Origin: Marinobacter salinisoli
GTDB lineage: Bacteria > Pseudomonadota > Gammaproteobacteria > Pseudomonadales > Oleiphilaceae
Assembly (NCBI RefSeq): GCF_017301335.1
Contig: NZ_CP071247.1
Coordinates: 3,162,001-3,226,000, forward strand
Length of the DNA: 64,000 nt
Direction: 5' to 3'
In this document: positions 18,290 through 25,621 of the stretch, piece by piece
Position numbering within the stretch: position 1 is the stretch's first letter
How the letters are laid out: the number at the start of each line of letters is the position of its first letter
Notes under the pieces: generated by a model
The model's database searches: none
What the model was told of the DNA's origin: nothing
Seen by the model: only the letters and a program-made list of their open reading frames with translations
Made by a program: the position numbers and the translations under genes

Positions 18290-19717
18290 ATGCGTATTAC
18301 CCATGCCCAATACAATTCGACAACAATGAAAGTACCCTCCGGCCAACATCCGAACACGCCATCAGGGCAGACCACTGGTGCGCAACCGGCGACGCCCCCA
18401 CCAGCGGCCGCCAAACCGACCGAGACAGTGTCGGCTCGCCAGATGCTGGACGCCCTGCAACTGGCCAACCGCGAAGCCACACTGGCGAAAGTGGCCAAGG
18501 TACTGAACCGCGAAGGCAGCAGCGCCACGCAACTATTGCTGGATGTGAAAGGCAAACCGCTATTGGTCGAGGCTGCCATCGGCAAGACGCCCGTCGAGGC
18601 CGGCGAATGGGTCAAGGTGATGAGGGCCGGCAACGAACTGCAACTGATCGGCAAACTGGCGACATCCGAGCTATTCAAGAGCCAGGAGGCGGAAGTCGCG
18701 CGGGCCCTGGTGCAGCGGCTGCCCTGGCAGCACAGCCTGGACACCGGCCTGGCGCGGCTTCTGGGCAGCCTGACACAGGGACTCAAACCCGATCCGGTTC
18801 CCGGCCAACCACCATCGGCCGGGCTCCCCACGCCTTTGCCCGAGCCCGCGCGCCAGGCGTTATCGGAGCTTATCGCCCGCCTGCCCAACAGTGCATCGCT
18901 GCCCCCCGGCCAGGGTAACGAGCCCCGGACACCGCAATCCATCAGACAATGGATCAGCGAGAGCGGTCTGTTCACCGAAGCCAGGCTGAGCCAGTCGTCC
19001 CGGACAGAGCAGGCGGCGCTGCCAGACCTGAAGCTGGCCATCGGCCGGGTCATCACGGCACTGCTTGCACAGCCGGCGAAAACACCCGAGGCATTGAGCC
19101 AGTTCAACCGACTGACACCAGCGACCAGCCAGGACCTGATTCAGGCGCCGCTGCAGTTTCCGATCGCCGGCAGCGCCTACAGTTCTGCCGGCAACGCAGG
19201 CACTTCTGAACCGGTAACGGCCGGCCAGATGCTTCGGCTACTTGCCGGCATGCTGAACCGGATCACCGTAAATCAGCTGCACAGTCAAACCCTGAGTGCC
19301 CGCGCCGGGGGAGATGCCGGTTCGCCGGCGTCCGTCCTGCTGCTGGACCTGCCCTGGCTCACCCCCCAGAACGAACCCAGGATCGCCCAGTTGCGCCTTG
19401 AGCATTATTCCAAACAAGAGCGGCATAACGCCAAAGAGACCAAAGCCGCAGCGGGCGAATGGCGGCTGTCTCTGGCCATTGATCTGGATGAAGCGGGACC
19501 GCTGCATTTTGACGTTGCCCTGCGCGAGCAGTCGGTCAGTGCCACGGTCTGGGCCAACCAGCAGGACACCCTGAAACAGGTTAACGAACAATTGCCCTTG
19601 CTCAGGAAAAGCCTGTCCGGCCTCGGCCTTGAGGTAACCGACCTGGACTGTCGCCAGGGTAGGCCGCAGGCATCAACAACCCGACTGGAGCATCGACTGG
19701 TGGACACACGCGCATGA
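18290..19717 (+). CDS. FliK-like protein with flagellar hook-length-control C-terminal domain
   Basis: A 475-residue protein, not the fliK of the export operon (that one is at 42947-44113). The N-terminal two thirds is Ala/Gln/Pro/Ser-rich and probably flexible. The C-terminal part (about 370-460, with GEWRLSLAIDLDEAGPLHFD and EVTDLDCRQGRP) matches the compact FliK C-terminal domain that contacts FlhB. A second in-frame Met at 18326 (MKVPSG) is an alternative start. It overlaps the next gene by four bases; that gene encodes a free FlhB-type C-terminal domain. The pairing suggests a substrate-specificity module, which is an inference. Confidence 0.75.
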   Translation: MRITHAQYNSTTMKVPSGQHPNTPSGQTTGAQPATPPPAAAKPTETVSARQMLDALQLANREATLAKVAKVLNREGSSATQLLLDVKGKPLLVEAAIGKTPVEAGEWVKVMRAGNELQLIGKLATSELFKSQEAEVARALVQRLPWQHSLDTGLARLLGSLTQGLKPDPVPGQPPSAGLPTPLPEPARQALSELIARLPNSASLPPGQGNEPRTPQSIRQWISESGLFTEARLSQSSRTEQAALPDLKLAIGRVITALLAQPAKTPEALSQFNRLTPATSQDLIQAPLQFPIAGSAYSSAGNAGTSEPVTAGQMLRLLAGMLNRITVNQLHSQTLSARAGGDAGSPASVLLLDLPWLTPQNEPRIAQLRLEHYSKQERHNAKETKAAAGEWRLSLAIDLDEAGPLHFDVALREQSVSATVWANQQDTLKQVNEQLPLLRKSLSGLGLEVTDLDCRQGRPQASTTRLEHRLVDTRA

Positions 19718-20028
19718 ACGACTCTTCGACCAACGCCGCACCCGCTGCCGTGGCACTCAAGTACGATGGCGACAGTGCCCCGGTCATCACCGCAACAGGC
19801 AGGAACGAACTGGCAGAGGAAATCGTGCGGATCGCGAGGGACCACGACGTACCACTGTATGAGAATGCGGAGCTGGCCGGCATACTGGCCCAGCTGTCAC
19901 TGAACGAGGAGATCCCGGAAAACCTGTACCGGGTGATTGCCGAGATACTGGCGTTTGCGTTTCACATTCGAGGGCGCACGCCCGATGACGTGCAGCCCGC
20001 ATCGGGAGCGCCATCCTTCCGGGGCTAG
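19714..20028 (+). CDS. Free FlhB C-terminal-domain-like protein (EscU/YscU/FlhB family)
   Basis: A 104-residue soluble protein. After about 12 residues it reads AVALKYDGDSAPVITATG, aligning directly with the FlhB segment that follows the NPTHY autocleavage site (compare AVALKYDEGRMSAPVV in flhB at 37219-38355). It continues with VPLYENAELAGILAQLSLNE and EIPENLYRVIAEILAFAF, the remainder of the FlhB cytoplasmic domain. The NPTH motif and all membrane helices are absent. It therefore resembles the cleaved C-terminal fragment on its own. Translational overlap with the FliK-like gene suggests the two proteins act together, possibly binding each other. Confidence 0.88.
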   Translation: MNDSSTNAAPAAVALKYDGDSAPVITATGRNELAEEIVRIARDHDVPLYENAELAGILAQLSLNEEIPENLYRVIAEILAFAFHIRGRTPDDVQPASGAPSFRG

Positions 20029-20040
20029 CAGTCAGCCCCG
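20020..20040. terminator. Possible hairpin between convergent genes
   Basis: CGGGGCT and AGCCCCG form a 7-bp stem with a 7-base loop, overlapping the stop of the FlhB-like gene and ending just before the stop of the DUF2802 gene. There is no U-tract on either side, so terminator activity is doubtful. Confidence 0.3.
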
Positions 20041-20049
20041 GAAACCGGA

Positions 20050-20442
20050 TTACGCGGCCTGCCGTTTCCTGAGTGCGGACACCAGCTCCGCTTCCGGACG
20101 GGAGATGCCACAGGTGTTCATCAGGTCTTCGATATCAGCACCCAGATCCACCAGCCGTGACGCCTCGTCGTAGGAAATCCGCAACGGGTCGTTCTGACGC
20201 ATCTCTTCCAGTGTGGTCCGCATTTCGTGAATCTGGCGCTCGCAGACCACCAGCCGCTGCCCTACCCCCAGGCTGCCACTGGTGGTTGCGTGCAATTCAC
20301 GCCCCAGGGTATCGCAGCGGTCTTTGACAGCCGCCTGCAGCTTGCGGATCTGACGGCGGGTTACCATACCCTGGATCAGGACAAACAGCATGGCGCCGGC
20401 AGTCAAAGCCCAGGGCAGGTAAGAAGGAATTTCTGCAAACAT
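20050..20442 (-). CDS. DUF2802 membrane-anchored protein
   Basis: A 130-residue protein with one N-terminal membrane helix (YLPWALTAGAMLFVLIQGMV), a coiled-coil-like segment (RRQIRKLQAAVKDRCDTL to MRTTLEEMRQ) and a C-terminal region (ISYDEASRLVDLGADIEDLM ... CGISRPEAELVSALR) typical of DUF2802. It is the last gene of the chemotaxis block, 63 bases after cheW, as in Pseudomonas. Function is unknown. The position suggests a role tied to chemoreceptor arrays or flagella, which is not proven. Confidence 0.85.
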   Translation of the reverse strand: MFAEIPSYLPWALTAGAMLFVLIQGMVTRRQIRKLQAAVKDRCDTLGRELHATTSGSLGVGQRLVVCERQIHEMRTTLEEMRQNDPLRISYDEASRLVDLGADIEDLMNTCGISRPEAELVSALRKRQAA

Positions 20443-20505
20443 TGTGGACGTCTCCCATGGTTATGCACGAAAGGCGTCCATCGTCTTGTTCTGAGAGAAC
20501 CCGAC

Positions 20506-20994
20506 TCAGAGCGCTGCGACTTCAGCCCATTCGTTTTCAGACAGCATCTTGTCAAAATCAACGAGGATGATCAGTTCGCCATCCTTGTTGCACACCCCCT
20601 GGATAAATCGGGCACTCTCCTCATTACCCACGTTGGGTGCGGTTTCAATCTCGCTCGACTTCAGGTAAACCACCTCAGCCACGGAATCCACCAGAATACC
20701 CATCACCTGGTTATCAGACTCCATCACCACGATGCGCGTGGCATCCGTCACTTCGGCATCCGCCAGGCCAAAGCGCCGACGGGTATCAATAACGGTGACC
20801 ACATTGCCCCGCAGGTTGATGATGCCCAGCACGTAATCGGGGGCTCCGGGCACCGGCGCAATTTCCGAGTACCTTAGTACCTCCTGAATCTGCATGACGT
20901 TCAGGCCATAGGTCTCGTCGTCCAGCCGGAAGGTCACATACTGCAGTACCTGATCATCTTGAGCCTGGTTTTGCTGTCCGCTTGGGGCTGCCAT
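20506..20994 (-). CDS. cheW: Chemotaxis coupling protein CheW
   Basis: A 162-residue CheW with a short Gln-rich leader and one CheW domain (about 18-155). Recognisable segments are YVTFRLDDETYGLNVMQIQE, YVLGIINLRGNVVTVIDTRR and FIQGVCNKDGELIILVDFDK. It links receptors to CheA at the membrane array. It follows parP after a 134-base gap that contains a candidate sigma54 promoter, so it may be transcribed separately from parC-parP. Confidence 0.96.
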   Translation of the reverse strand: MAAPSGQQNQAQDDQVLQYVTFRLDDETYGLNVMQIQEVLRYSEIAPVPGAPDYVLGIINLRGNVVTVIDTRRRFGLADAEVTDATRIVVMESDNQVMGILVDSVAEVVYLKSSEIETAPNVGNEESARFIQGVCNKDGELIILVDFDKMLSENEWAEVAAL

Positions 20995-21078
20995 AGCGCT
21001 ACTTCTCCTCTTGGGCTGCCCCCGCGGGCAACCTGATCGTCAAAAAGTCATCATCAGTGCCCAATACTATAAGTAGGG

Positions 21079-21093
21079 GCACAAATCGTGCCA
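21079..21093 (-). promoter_or_regulatory. Candidate sigma54 promoter before cheW
   Basis: Read on the minus strand: TGGCACG-ATTT-GTGC, 15 bases with correct GG/GC spacing; only one base of the -12 element differs from TTGC. It lies about 85 bases before the cheW start. The site is also an imperfect palindrome (GGCAC, 5 bases, GTGCC), so a small hairpin or operator is an alternative reading. Confidence 0.45.
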
Positions 21094-21128
21094 GCAGGAC
21101 ACGGTTTCATTCGGTAAACATCGTTTGT

Positions 21129-21920
21129 TCAACTCAAATCGAGGTGACGCTCGCGTTCTGCCCGCACCAGGAGGTCCGCCATCGCCCGTACGTCAATCAA
21201 TGCACACATGTGGTTGATCACAGTGCCGGCCAGCCACGGGCGCTTGCTGCGGGCGCTGCGCCAGCGCACTTCGTCGGGACTGAGGGTGAACGATTGGGCA
21301 ACGTCATCGCACGCCAGCCCCCATTCACTGTTATCCAGACGGATAACAAAGCGGTAGTTGTCACGGGCGTTTTCGGGCACCCGCCCGGCCATAATCCATT
21401 CCGCACTGTCCACCACCCTCAGGTTGTGATCACGATCCGGCCGGATACCCATGTACCAGCGAGGACTGCCCGGGATCGGGCGAATTTCGCTTTCAATGCG
21501 GTGTATCGCGCCCAACAGTACCAGCGGCACCGCCAGCTGCAGGCCAGCGACGGTAAAGATCAGACACTCAAACGGAGCTTCGGACCAGTCCGGGCGCGAC
21601 GGCGGCGCCGCCGGGGGCTGGCTGGCGCTGTCGTGATCATCGACCTGACGGCGACGCGCAGACGGCACCGGCGCCTCGGTGATGACAGGTTCGGCCACCT
21701 CGGCAACTGGCTCGTCGAGACTCTCAGCAACCCTGGACTCTGGTTCAGGCGGCGGAGTTTCGACAACGCGGAGTTTCGGCGCTTCCCGAACCGGCTGCAC
21801 TGCCGTTTGCGAGGTTTCCTCACGCAACGCCGTGTCGGTTGCGGTGTGAAGCAAGTCGTCCAGATAACTGGCCAGCGCACTGGCCGGATCCGCAAGTTGC
21901 GTCAACTTTTCGTCAGCCAT
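21129..21920 (-). CDS. parP: ParP, CheW-domain polar array protein
   Basis: A 263-residue protein with a short conserved-looking N-terminus (LASYLDDLLHTAT), an acidic, Pro/Glu-rich middle (about 30-110) and a CheW-like domain at the C-terminus (FECLIFTVAGLQLAVPLVLL onward, about 115-255). In Vibrio, ParP bridges the ParC ATPase and CheA to hold the chemotaxis array at the pole. Here it overlaps parC by 8 bases, supporting that assignment. It differs from the stand-alone CheW by the long leader and divergent CheW domain. Confidence 0.85.
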   Translation of the reverse strand: MADEKLTQLADPASALASYLDDLLHTATDTALREETSQTAVQPVREAPKLRVVETPPPEPESRVAESLDEPVAEVAEPVITEAPVPSARRRQVDDHDSASQPPAAPPSRPDWSEAPFECLIFTVAGLQLAVPLVLLGAIHRIESEIRPIPGSPRWYMGIRPDRDHNLRVVDSAEWIMAGRVPENARDNYRFVIRLDNSEWGLACDDVAQSFTLSPDEVRWRSARSKRPWLAGTVINHMCALIDVRAMADLLVRAERERHLDLS

Positions 21921-22710
21921 GCTGACGCTCCCTCACCAGCTCGGTTTGCTCCAGCAGATCCTCCAGCAGGCGGGTGTAGGCCCGAACACCATGGGTTGCC
22001 CCGTCCAACAGCGAAGGCACCATACCGGCCTGGCTGGCATCCCGGAACTTGGTGTCTACCGGCACGGCAAACCGCCACAGATGTTCTCCGTAGGCTTTGC
22101 GAAGCAGGTTCAGGCTTTTCATCGACGCCTGGGTTCGCCGGTCAAACAGCGTAGGCACCACGGTGTAGGGAAGCTCGTTCTTCTGCGACCGCATGATCAT
22201 CTGCAGCGTGTGCAGCATACGCTCGAGCCCCTTGATCGCCAGAAACTCGGTTTGCACGGGAATGATCAGGTGCTGGGCGGCGGCCAGGGCATTCACCATC
22301 AACACGCCAAGGGACGGCGTGTTGTCGAGAATCACATAGTCGAAGTCGTCCCACAGCTGGGTCAGTGCCCGGGACATGATCAGCCCCATGCCTTCGACCC
22401 CGACCATCCGACGCTCAAGTGTTGCCAGTGCGGTACTGGCCGGCATCAGAGCCAGTCCGGGGCAGGAAGTCTCGGTGATCAGTTGCGCCGGCAGGCCATC
22501 GGGAACCTTGCCCTGATGCTGAAACAGGTTAAACACGCTCTGGGGGATGGTGTCCGGGTCGTGGCCAAACCAGCTGGTGAGCGATCCGTGTGGATCAAGG
22601 TCCACCACCAGGACACGCTTGCCTCGCTGGGCCAGCAAACCACCCAGTGACACCACGGACGTGGTCTTCCCCACGCCTCCCTTCTGATTGGCTACAGCCC
22701 AAATTCGCAC
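21913..22710 (-). CDS. parC: ParC, ParA-family ATPase for chemotaxis array positioning
   Basis: A 265-residue deviant-Walker ATPase with KGGVGKTT at 10-17, VVDLDPHGSLTSWFGHD, and FDYVILDNTPSLG. I choose a GTG start at 22710 giving MRIWAVANQKGG. GGAG stands 8 bases upstream and the family begins here; an ATG 45 bases further upstream adds residues with no counterpart. ParA proteins beside parP and cheW recruit chemotaxis proteins to the cell pole (ParC in Vibrio). It is co-transcribed with parP; a hairpin separates it from motD. Confidence 0.9.
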   Translation of the reverse strand: MRIWAVANQKGGVGKTTSVVSLGGLLAQRGKRVLVVDLDPHGSLTSWFGHDPDTIPQSVFNLFQHQGKVPDGLPAQLITETSCPGLALMPASTALATLERRMVGVEGMGLIMSRALTQLWDDFDYVILDNTPSLGVLMVNALAAAQHLIIPVQTEFLAIKGLERMLHTLQMIMRSQKNELPYTVVPTLFDRRTQASMKSLNLLRKAYGEHLWRFAVPVDTKFRDASQAGMVPSLLDGATHGVRAYTRLLEDLLEQTELVRERQHG

Positions 22711-22822
22711 GTCCGACTCTCCAGAATTAAGCTCAATGCAGCGGCATTCATCCATGCTGCAAGGCGGTTATCGGCCAATGGTCGCCCGACTTGAGGACGC
22801 ATTCCCGGCAATCAGGCGATGA

Positions 22823-22842
22823 AACGGCAAAGCCTTGCCGTT
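22823..22842 (-). other. Perfect hairpin between motD and parC
   Basis: AACGGCAA, four-base loop, TTGCCGTT: a perfect 8-bp stem in the 202-base gap after motD. On the minus strand it is followed only by TC and then mixed sequence, so it could be a weak terminator or a processing site separating motCD from parC-parP-cheW. Confidence 0.4.
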
Positions 22843-22912
22843 CGTTCAGTCTGGGGGGAGTTAAATACAGGAAGTGTGCCAAACAGCTAATTCGTAAACC
22901 GCCCAGGCACAA

Positions 22913-23695
22913 TCAGCGCATGGCGCCGCGCACGCTGGCATCGCGCGAGATCAGCAAGACCACCCGGCGATTCTTGCGACGGCCTTTGTCGGTGTCGTTG
23001 CGTGCCACCGGCTGGTGCTGACCATAGCCGGCTGCCACCAGGCGTGACGGTTCGACACCCTCCTTCACCAGCATGCGCGCGACCGCCGCAGCCCGTGCGG
23101 TCGACAACTCCCAGTTGGACGGGAAGCGCGCGGTCTTGATCGGCTGGTTGTCGGTAAAGCCTTCCACCTTGATGGCATTGTCCCGATCCCGCAACACGCC
23201 AGCCACCCTGGCAATCACGTCGAACGCATCGTAATGCGGTTCGGCATCACCACTGCCGAACAGCAGGCTGTTGGGCAAGTTCAGTGCCAGCCAGCGCTCA
23301 CTGGTTTCCAGCGTAACCACGCCCTGCTGAATCAGCTCATCAAACGCGCCAGCCAGCTCATCCGCCACGGCGCGAAGCGCACGCGTCCTGGCCTCGGCAT
23401 CGGTGGCGGGCTGGGCAGACGGCTCAGCCACGACCGGGCGGACAGCCTGGTCAGAGACCGAGTCGCCGGTATTTCGCGGCTGCTCCCCAACCGGCACTGG
23501 CTCGATCGAGCGCTGAGGGGCATTGAAGACGCCGGTGAGAGTTTCGGACAACACTTTGTATTTGCCCTCATTCACCGAGGACACCGAATACATCACGACA
23601 AAAAAAGCGAACAACAGGGTGATGAAATCCGCGTAGGAGATCAGCCAGCGTTCCTTGTTGTGGGGTTCTTCCGGAGTGGGTCGACGACGACGCAT
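22913..23695 (-). CDS. motD: Flagellar motor stator protein MotD
   Basis: A 260-residue MotB-type stator subunit. The membrane helix with the proton-binding aspartate is SYADFITLLFAFFVVMYS (Asp23). A variable linker follows, then an OmpA-like peptidoglycan-binding domain (about 150-250, with VEGFTDNQPI and LSTARAAAVARMLV). In Pseudomonas, MotC/MotD is the second stator, needed for swarming and movement at high load. It lies 11 bases after motC. Confidence 0.95.
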   Translation of the reverse strand: MRRRRPTPEEPHNKERWLISYADFITLLFAFFVVMYSVSSVNEGKYKVLSETLTGVFNAPQRSIEPVPVGEQPRNTGDSVSDQAVRPVVAEPSAQPATDAEARTRALRAVADELAGAFDELIQQGVVTLETSERWLALNLPNSLLFGSGDAEPHYDAFDVIARVAGVLRDRDNAIKVEGFTDNQPIKTARFPSNWELSTARAAAVARMLVKEGVEPSRLVAAGYGQHQPVARNDTDKGRRKNRRVVLLISRDASVRGAMR

Positions 23696-23706
23696 GGCCA
23701 GGCCTG

Positions 23707-24453
23707 TCAGGACGACGGCATAAAGCCGCGCAATCGCATTTCGATGGATTTCGGGTTTTCCCCCTCGGCAATGGCAATCACGCCATCAATCATCATGTCC
23801 TCGTAGCGGCTCCGTTCGCGGACAATGGCCCGAAGCTTGTTGGCAATCGGGAAAAACAGCAGGTTGGCAAGCGCCACGCCGTAGATGGTGGCCACGAACG
23901 CGGTGGCGATTCCGCTCCCCAGACTCTGAGGGTCTTCCAGATTGGTCATCACCTGAATCAGCCCCATGACGGCTCCGATGATGCCAATGGTAGGTGAATA
24001 GCCACCCATGGCCTCGTACACCTTTGCGGACTCCAGGTCACGCTGCTCCCGGGACTCCAGTTCCACTTCCATGATGCTGCGAATGGATTCCGCTTCGGTT
24101 CCGTCCACCAGCAGCTGCAGGCCTTTTCGGGCAAAAGGCTCGGGCTCACGCTCCGCCAGCCCCTCGAGGCCCAGCAGGCCCTGTTTGCGCGATTTCACGC
24201 TCCAGTCGATCACCTTGCCAATCCCGTCTTCCATGCTGATAAACGGTGGCACAAACACCCAGCTGACTTGCCTGAGCGCTCGTTTCAGTATCGGCCAGGA
24301 GGTTTGCAGGATAGTCGCGGCCAGAGTGCCACCCACCACAATCAGGCCCGCTGGCCCATTGAACAGCGTGGCAAGGGTGCCGCCTTCCAGCAGATTGCCC
24401 CCAAGAATGGCGGCGAAAGCCAGAATAATGCCGAGCAGGCTCAGGATATCCAT
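23707..24453 (-). CDS. motC: Flagellar motor stator protein MotC
   Basis: A 248-residue MotA-type stator subunit with four membrane helices. Family motifs are GGTLAATILQTSWP, MGGYSPTIGIIGAVMGLIQV and LGSGIATAFVATIYGVALAN. It forms the ion channel with MotD and pushes on FliG. The start overlaps the cheB stop by one base. No MotA/MotB pair lies in the window, so it may be encoded elsewhere. Confidence 0.95.
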   Translation of the reverse strand: MDILSLLGIILAFAAILGGNLLEGGTLATLFNGPAGLIVVGGTLAATILQTSWPILKRALRQVSWVFVPPFISMEDGIGKVIDWSVKSRKQGLLGLEGLAEREPEPFARKGLQLLVDGTEAESIRSIMEVELESREQRDLESAKVYEAMGGYSPTIGIIGAVMGLIQVMTNLEDPQSLGSGIATAFVATIYGVALANLLFFPIANKLRAIVRERSRYEDMMIDGVIAIAEGENPKSIEMRLRGFMPSS

Positions 24454-25580
24454 CAGCCAACACCCTCGACCAGGCGCGGACCGATGTCATTCAGCCCCAG
24501 CACCTGATCGGTCAGGCCCGCCTTCGCAACAGCCATCGGCATGCCGTAAATCACCGAGGTTTTCTCGTCCTGCGACCAGATGTCCGAGCCCGACTGCTTC
24601 ATCATCCGGGCACCCTCTTTGCCGTCTGCGCCCATACCGGTGAGGATGATGCCCAGGGTTTTGCCCGGAAAACTGCGGGCCAGAGAACCGAAGGTGACAT
24701 CCACGGACGGCTTGTAATTCAGCCGTGCGTCGCCGGGCAGAATGCGCACACGAGCCTGGCTGCCCCGGCTTTCAATCATCATCTGTTTACCGCCGGGGGC
24801 CAGCAGCGCAAGGCCGGGGCGCAACAAGTCGCCATCCTCGGCCTGGCGCACCTCAATCCGGCAAAGCTTGTTCAGCCGCTCGGCAAAGGCCGGGGTAAAA
24901 CTGGCGGGCATGTGCTGCACCAGCACGATCGGTGCCGGGAAACTGGCAGGCAGCGAGGTCAGCACCCGCTGCAGAGCCACCGGGCCACCGGTTGACGTAC
25001 CAATCGCCACCACGCTGTACGCTTTGGCCGCCACCCGGGAGGAACGCCGCGCCGACGCCGCCGGTGCGGCGGGAGCCGGCCGGCCTGACTCGACCGGCCG
25101 AAGTTCCGGCTTCGCAGCCGGTGGCGCTTTGGGCGCTGGCTGGGGCGCAGGAGCTGGCGCAACCGCGGGACGCGCAGAGGGGCGACTGCGGGCAATATCG
25201 AGGATGCGGTCAAGCAGGATTTTCTGGAGCTGACTGGTGTCCCGGGCAATGTCCTCGAAGTTCTTGGGCAGAAAATCCACCGCGCCGGCTTCCAGCGCAT
25301 CCAGTGTCACCCGCGCGCCTTCATAGGTCAGAGAAGAAAACATCAGCACCGGCGTGGGCTGCTTGCGCATGATTTCACGCACTGCCGAAATGCCATCCAT
25401 CACCGGCATCTCATAGTCCATGGTGATGACATCCGGCCGCAGTTTTTCCGCCATCTCGACGCCCTCGCGGCCGTTCGAAGCCACGCCAACCACCTCAATC
25501 TGGCCGGAGCCGGACAGAATTTCGGTCAGACGCTTTCGGAAAAAATGCGAATCGTCCACAACCAGGACAGAGACTGCCAT
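24453..25580 (-). CDS. cheB: Chemotaxis methylesterase/deamidase CheB
   Basis: A 375-residue protein with an N-terminal receiver domain (phospho-acceptor Asp55 in VITMDYEMPVMDG), a Pro/Ala-rich linker (about 130-185), and a C-terminal methylesterase domain. The catalytic triad is visible: Ser196 in GTSTGGP, His223 in VQHMP and Asp319 in TGMGADG. It removes methyl groups from receptors during adaptation. No cheR occurs in the window. It lies 41 bases after cheA. Confidence 0.97.
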   Translation of the reverse strand: MAVSVLVVDDSHFFRKRLTEILSGSGQIEVVGVASNGREGVEMAEKLRPDVITMDYEMPVMDGISAVREIMRKQPTPVLMFSSLTYEGARVTLDALEAGAVDFLPKNFEDIARDTSQLQKILLDRILDIARSRPSARPAVAPAPAPQPAPKAPPAAKPELRPVESGRPAPAAPAASARRSSRVAAKAYSVVAIGTSTGGPVALQRVLTSLPASFPAPIVLVQHMPASFTPAFAERLNKLCRIEVRQAEDGDLLRPGLALLAPGGKQMMIESRGSQARVRILPGDARLNYKPSVDVTFGSLARSFPGKTLGIILTGMGADGKEGARMMKQSGSDIWSQDEKTSVIYGMPMAVAKAGLTDQVLGLNDIGPRLVEGVG

Positions 25581-25621
25581 CTACTTCTCCTACACAAAAA
25601 TACGCCCCAGCAAGGCAGCAC

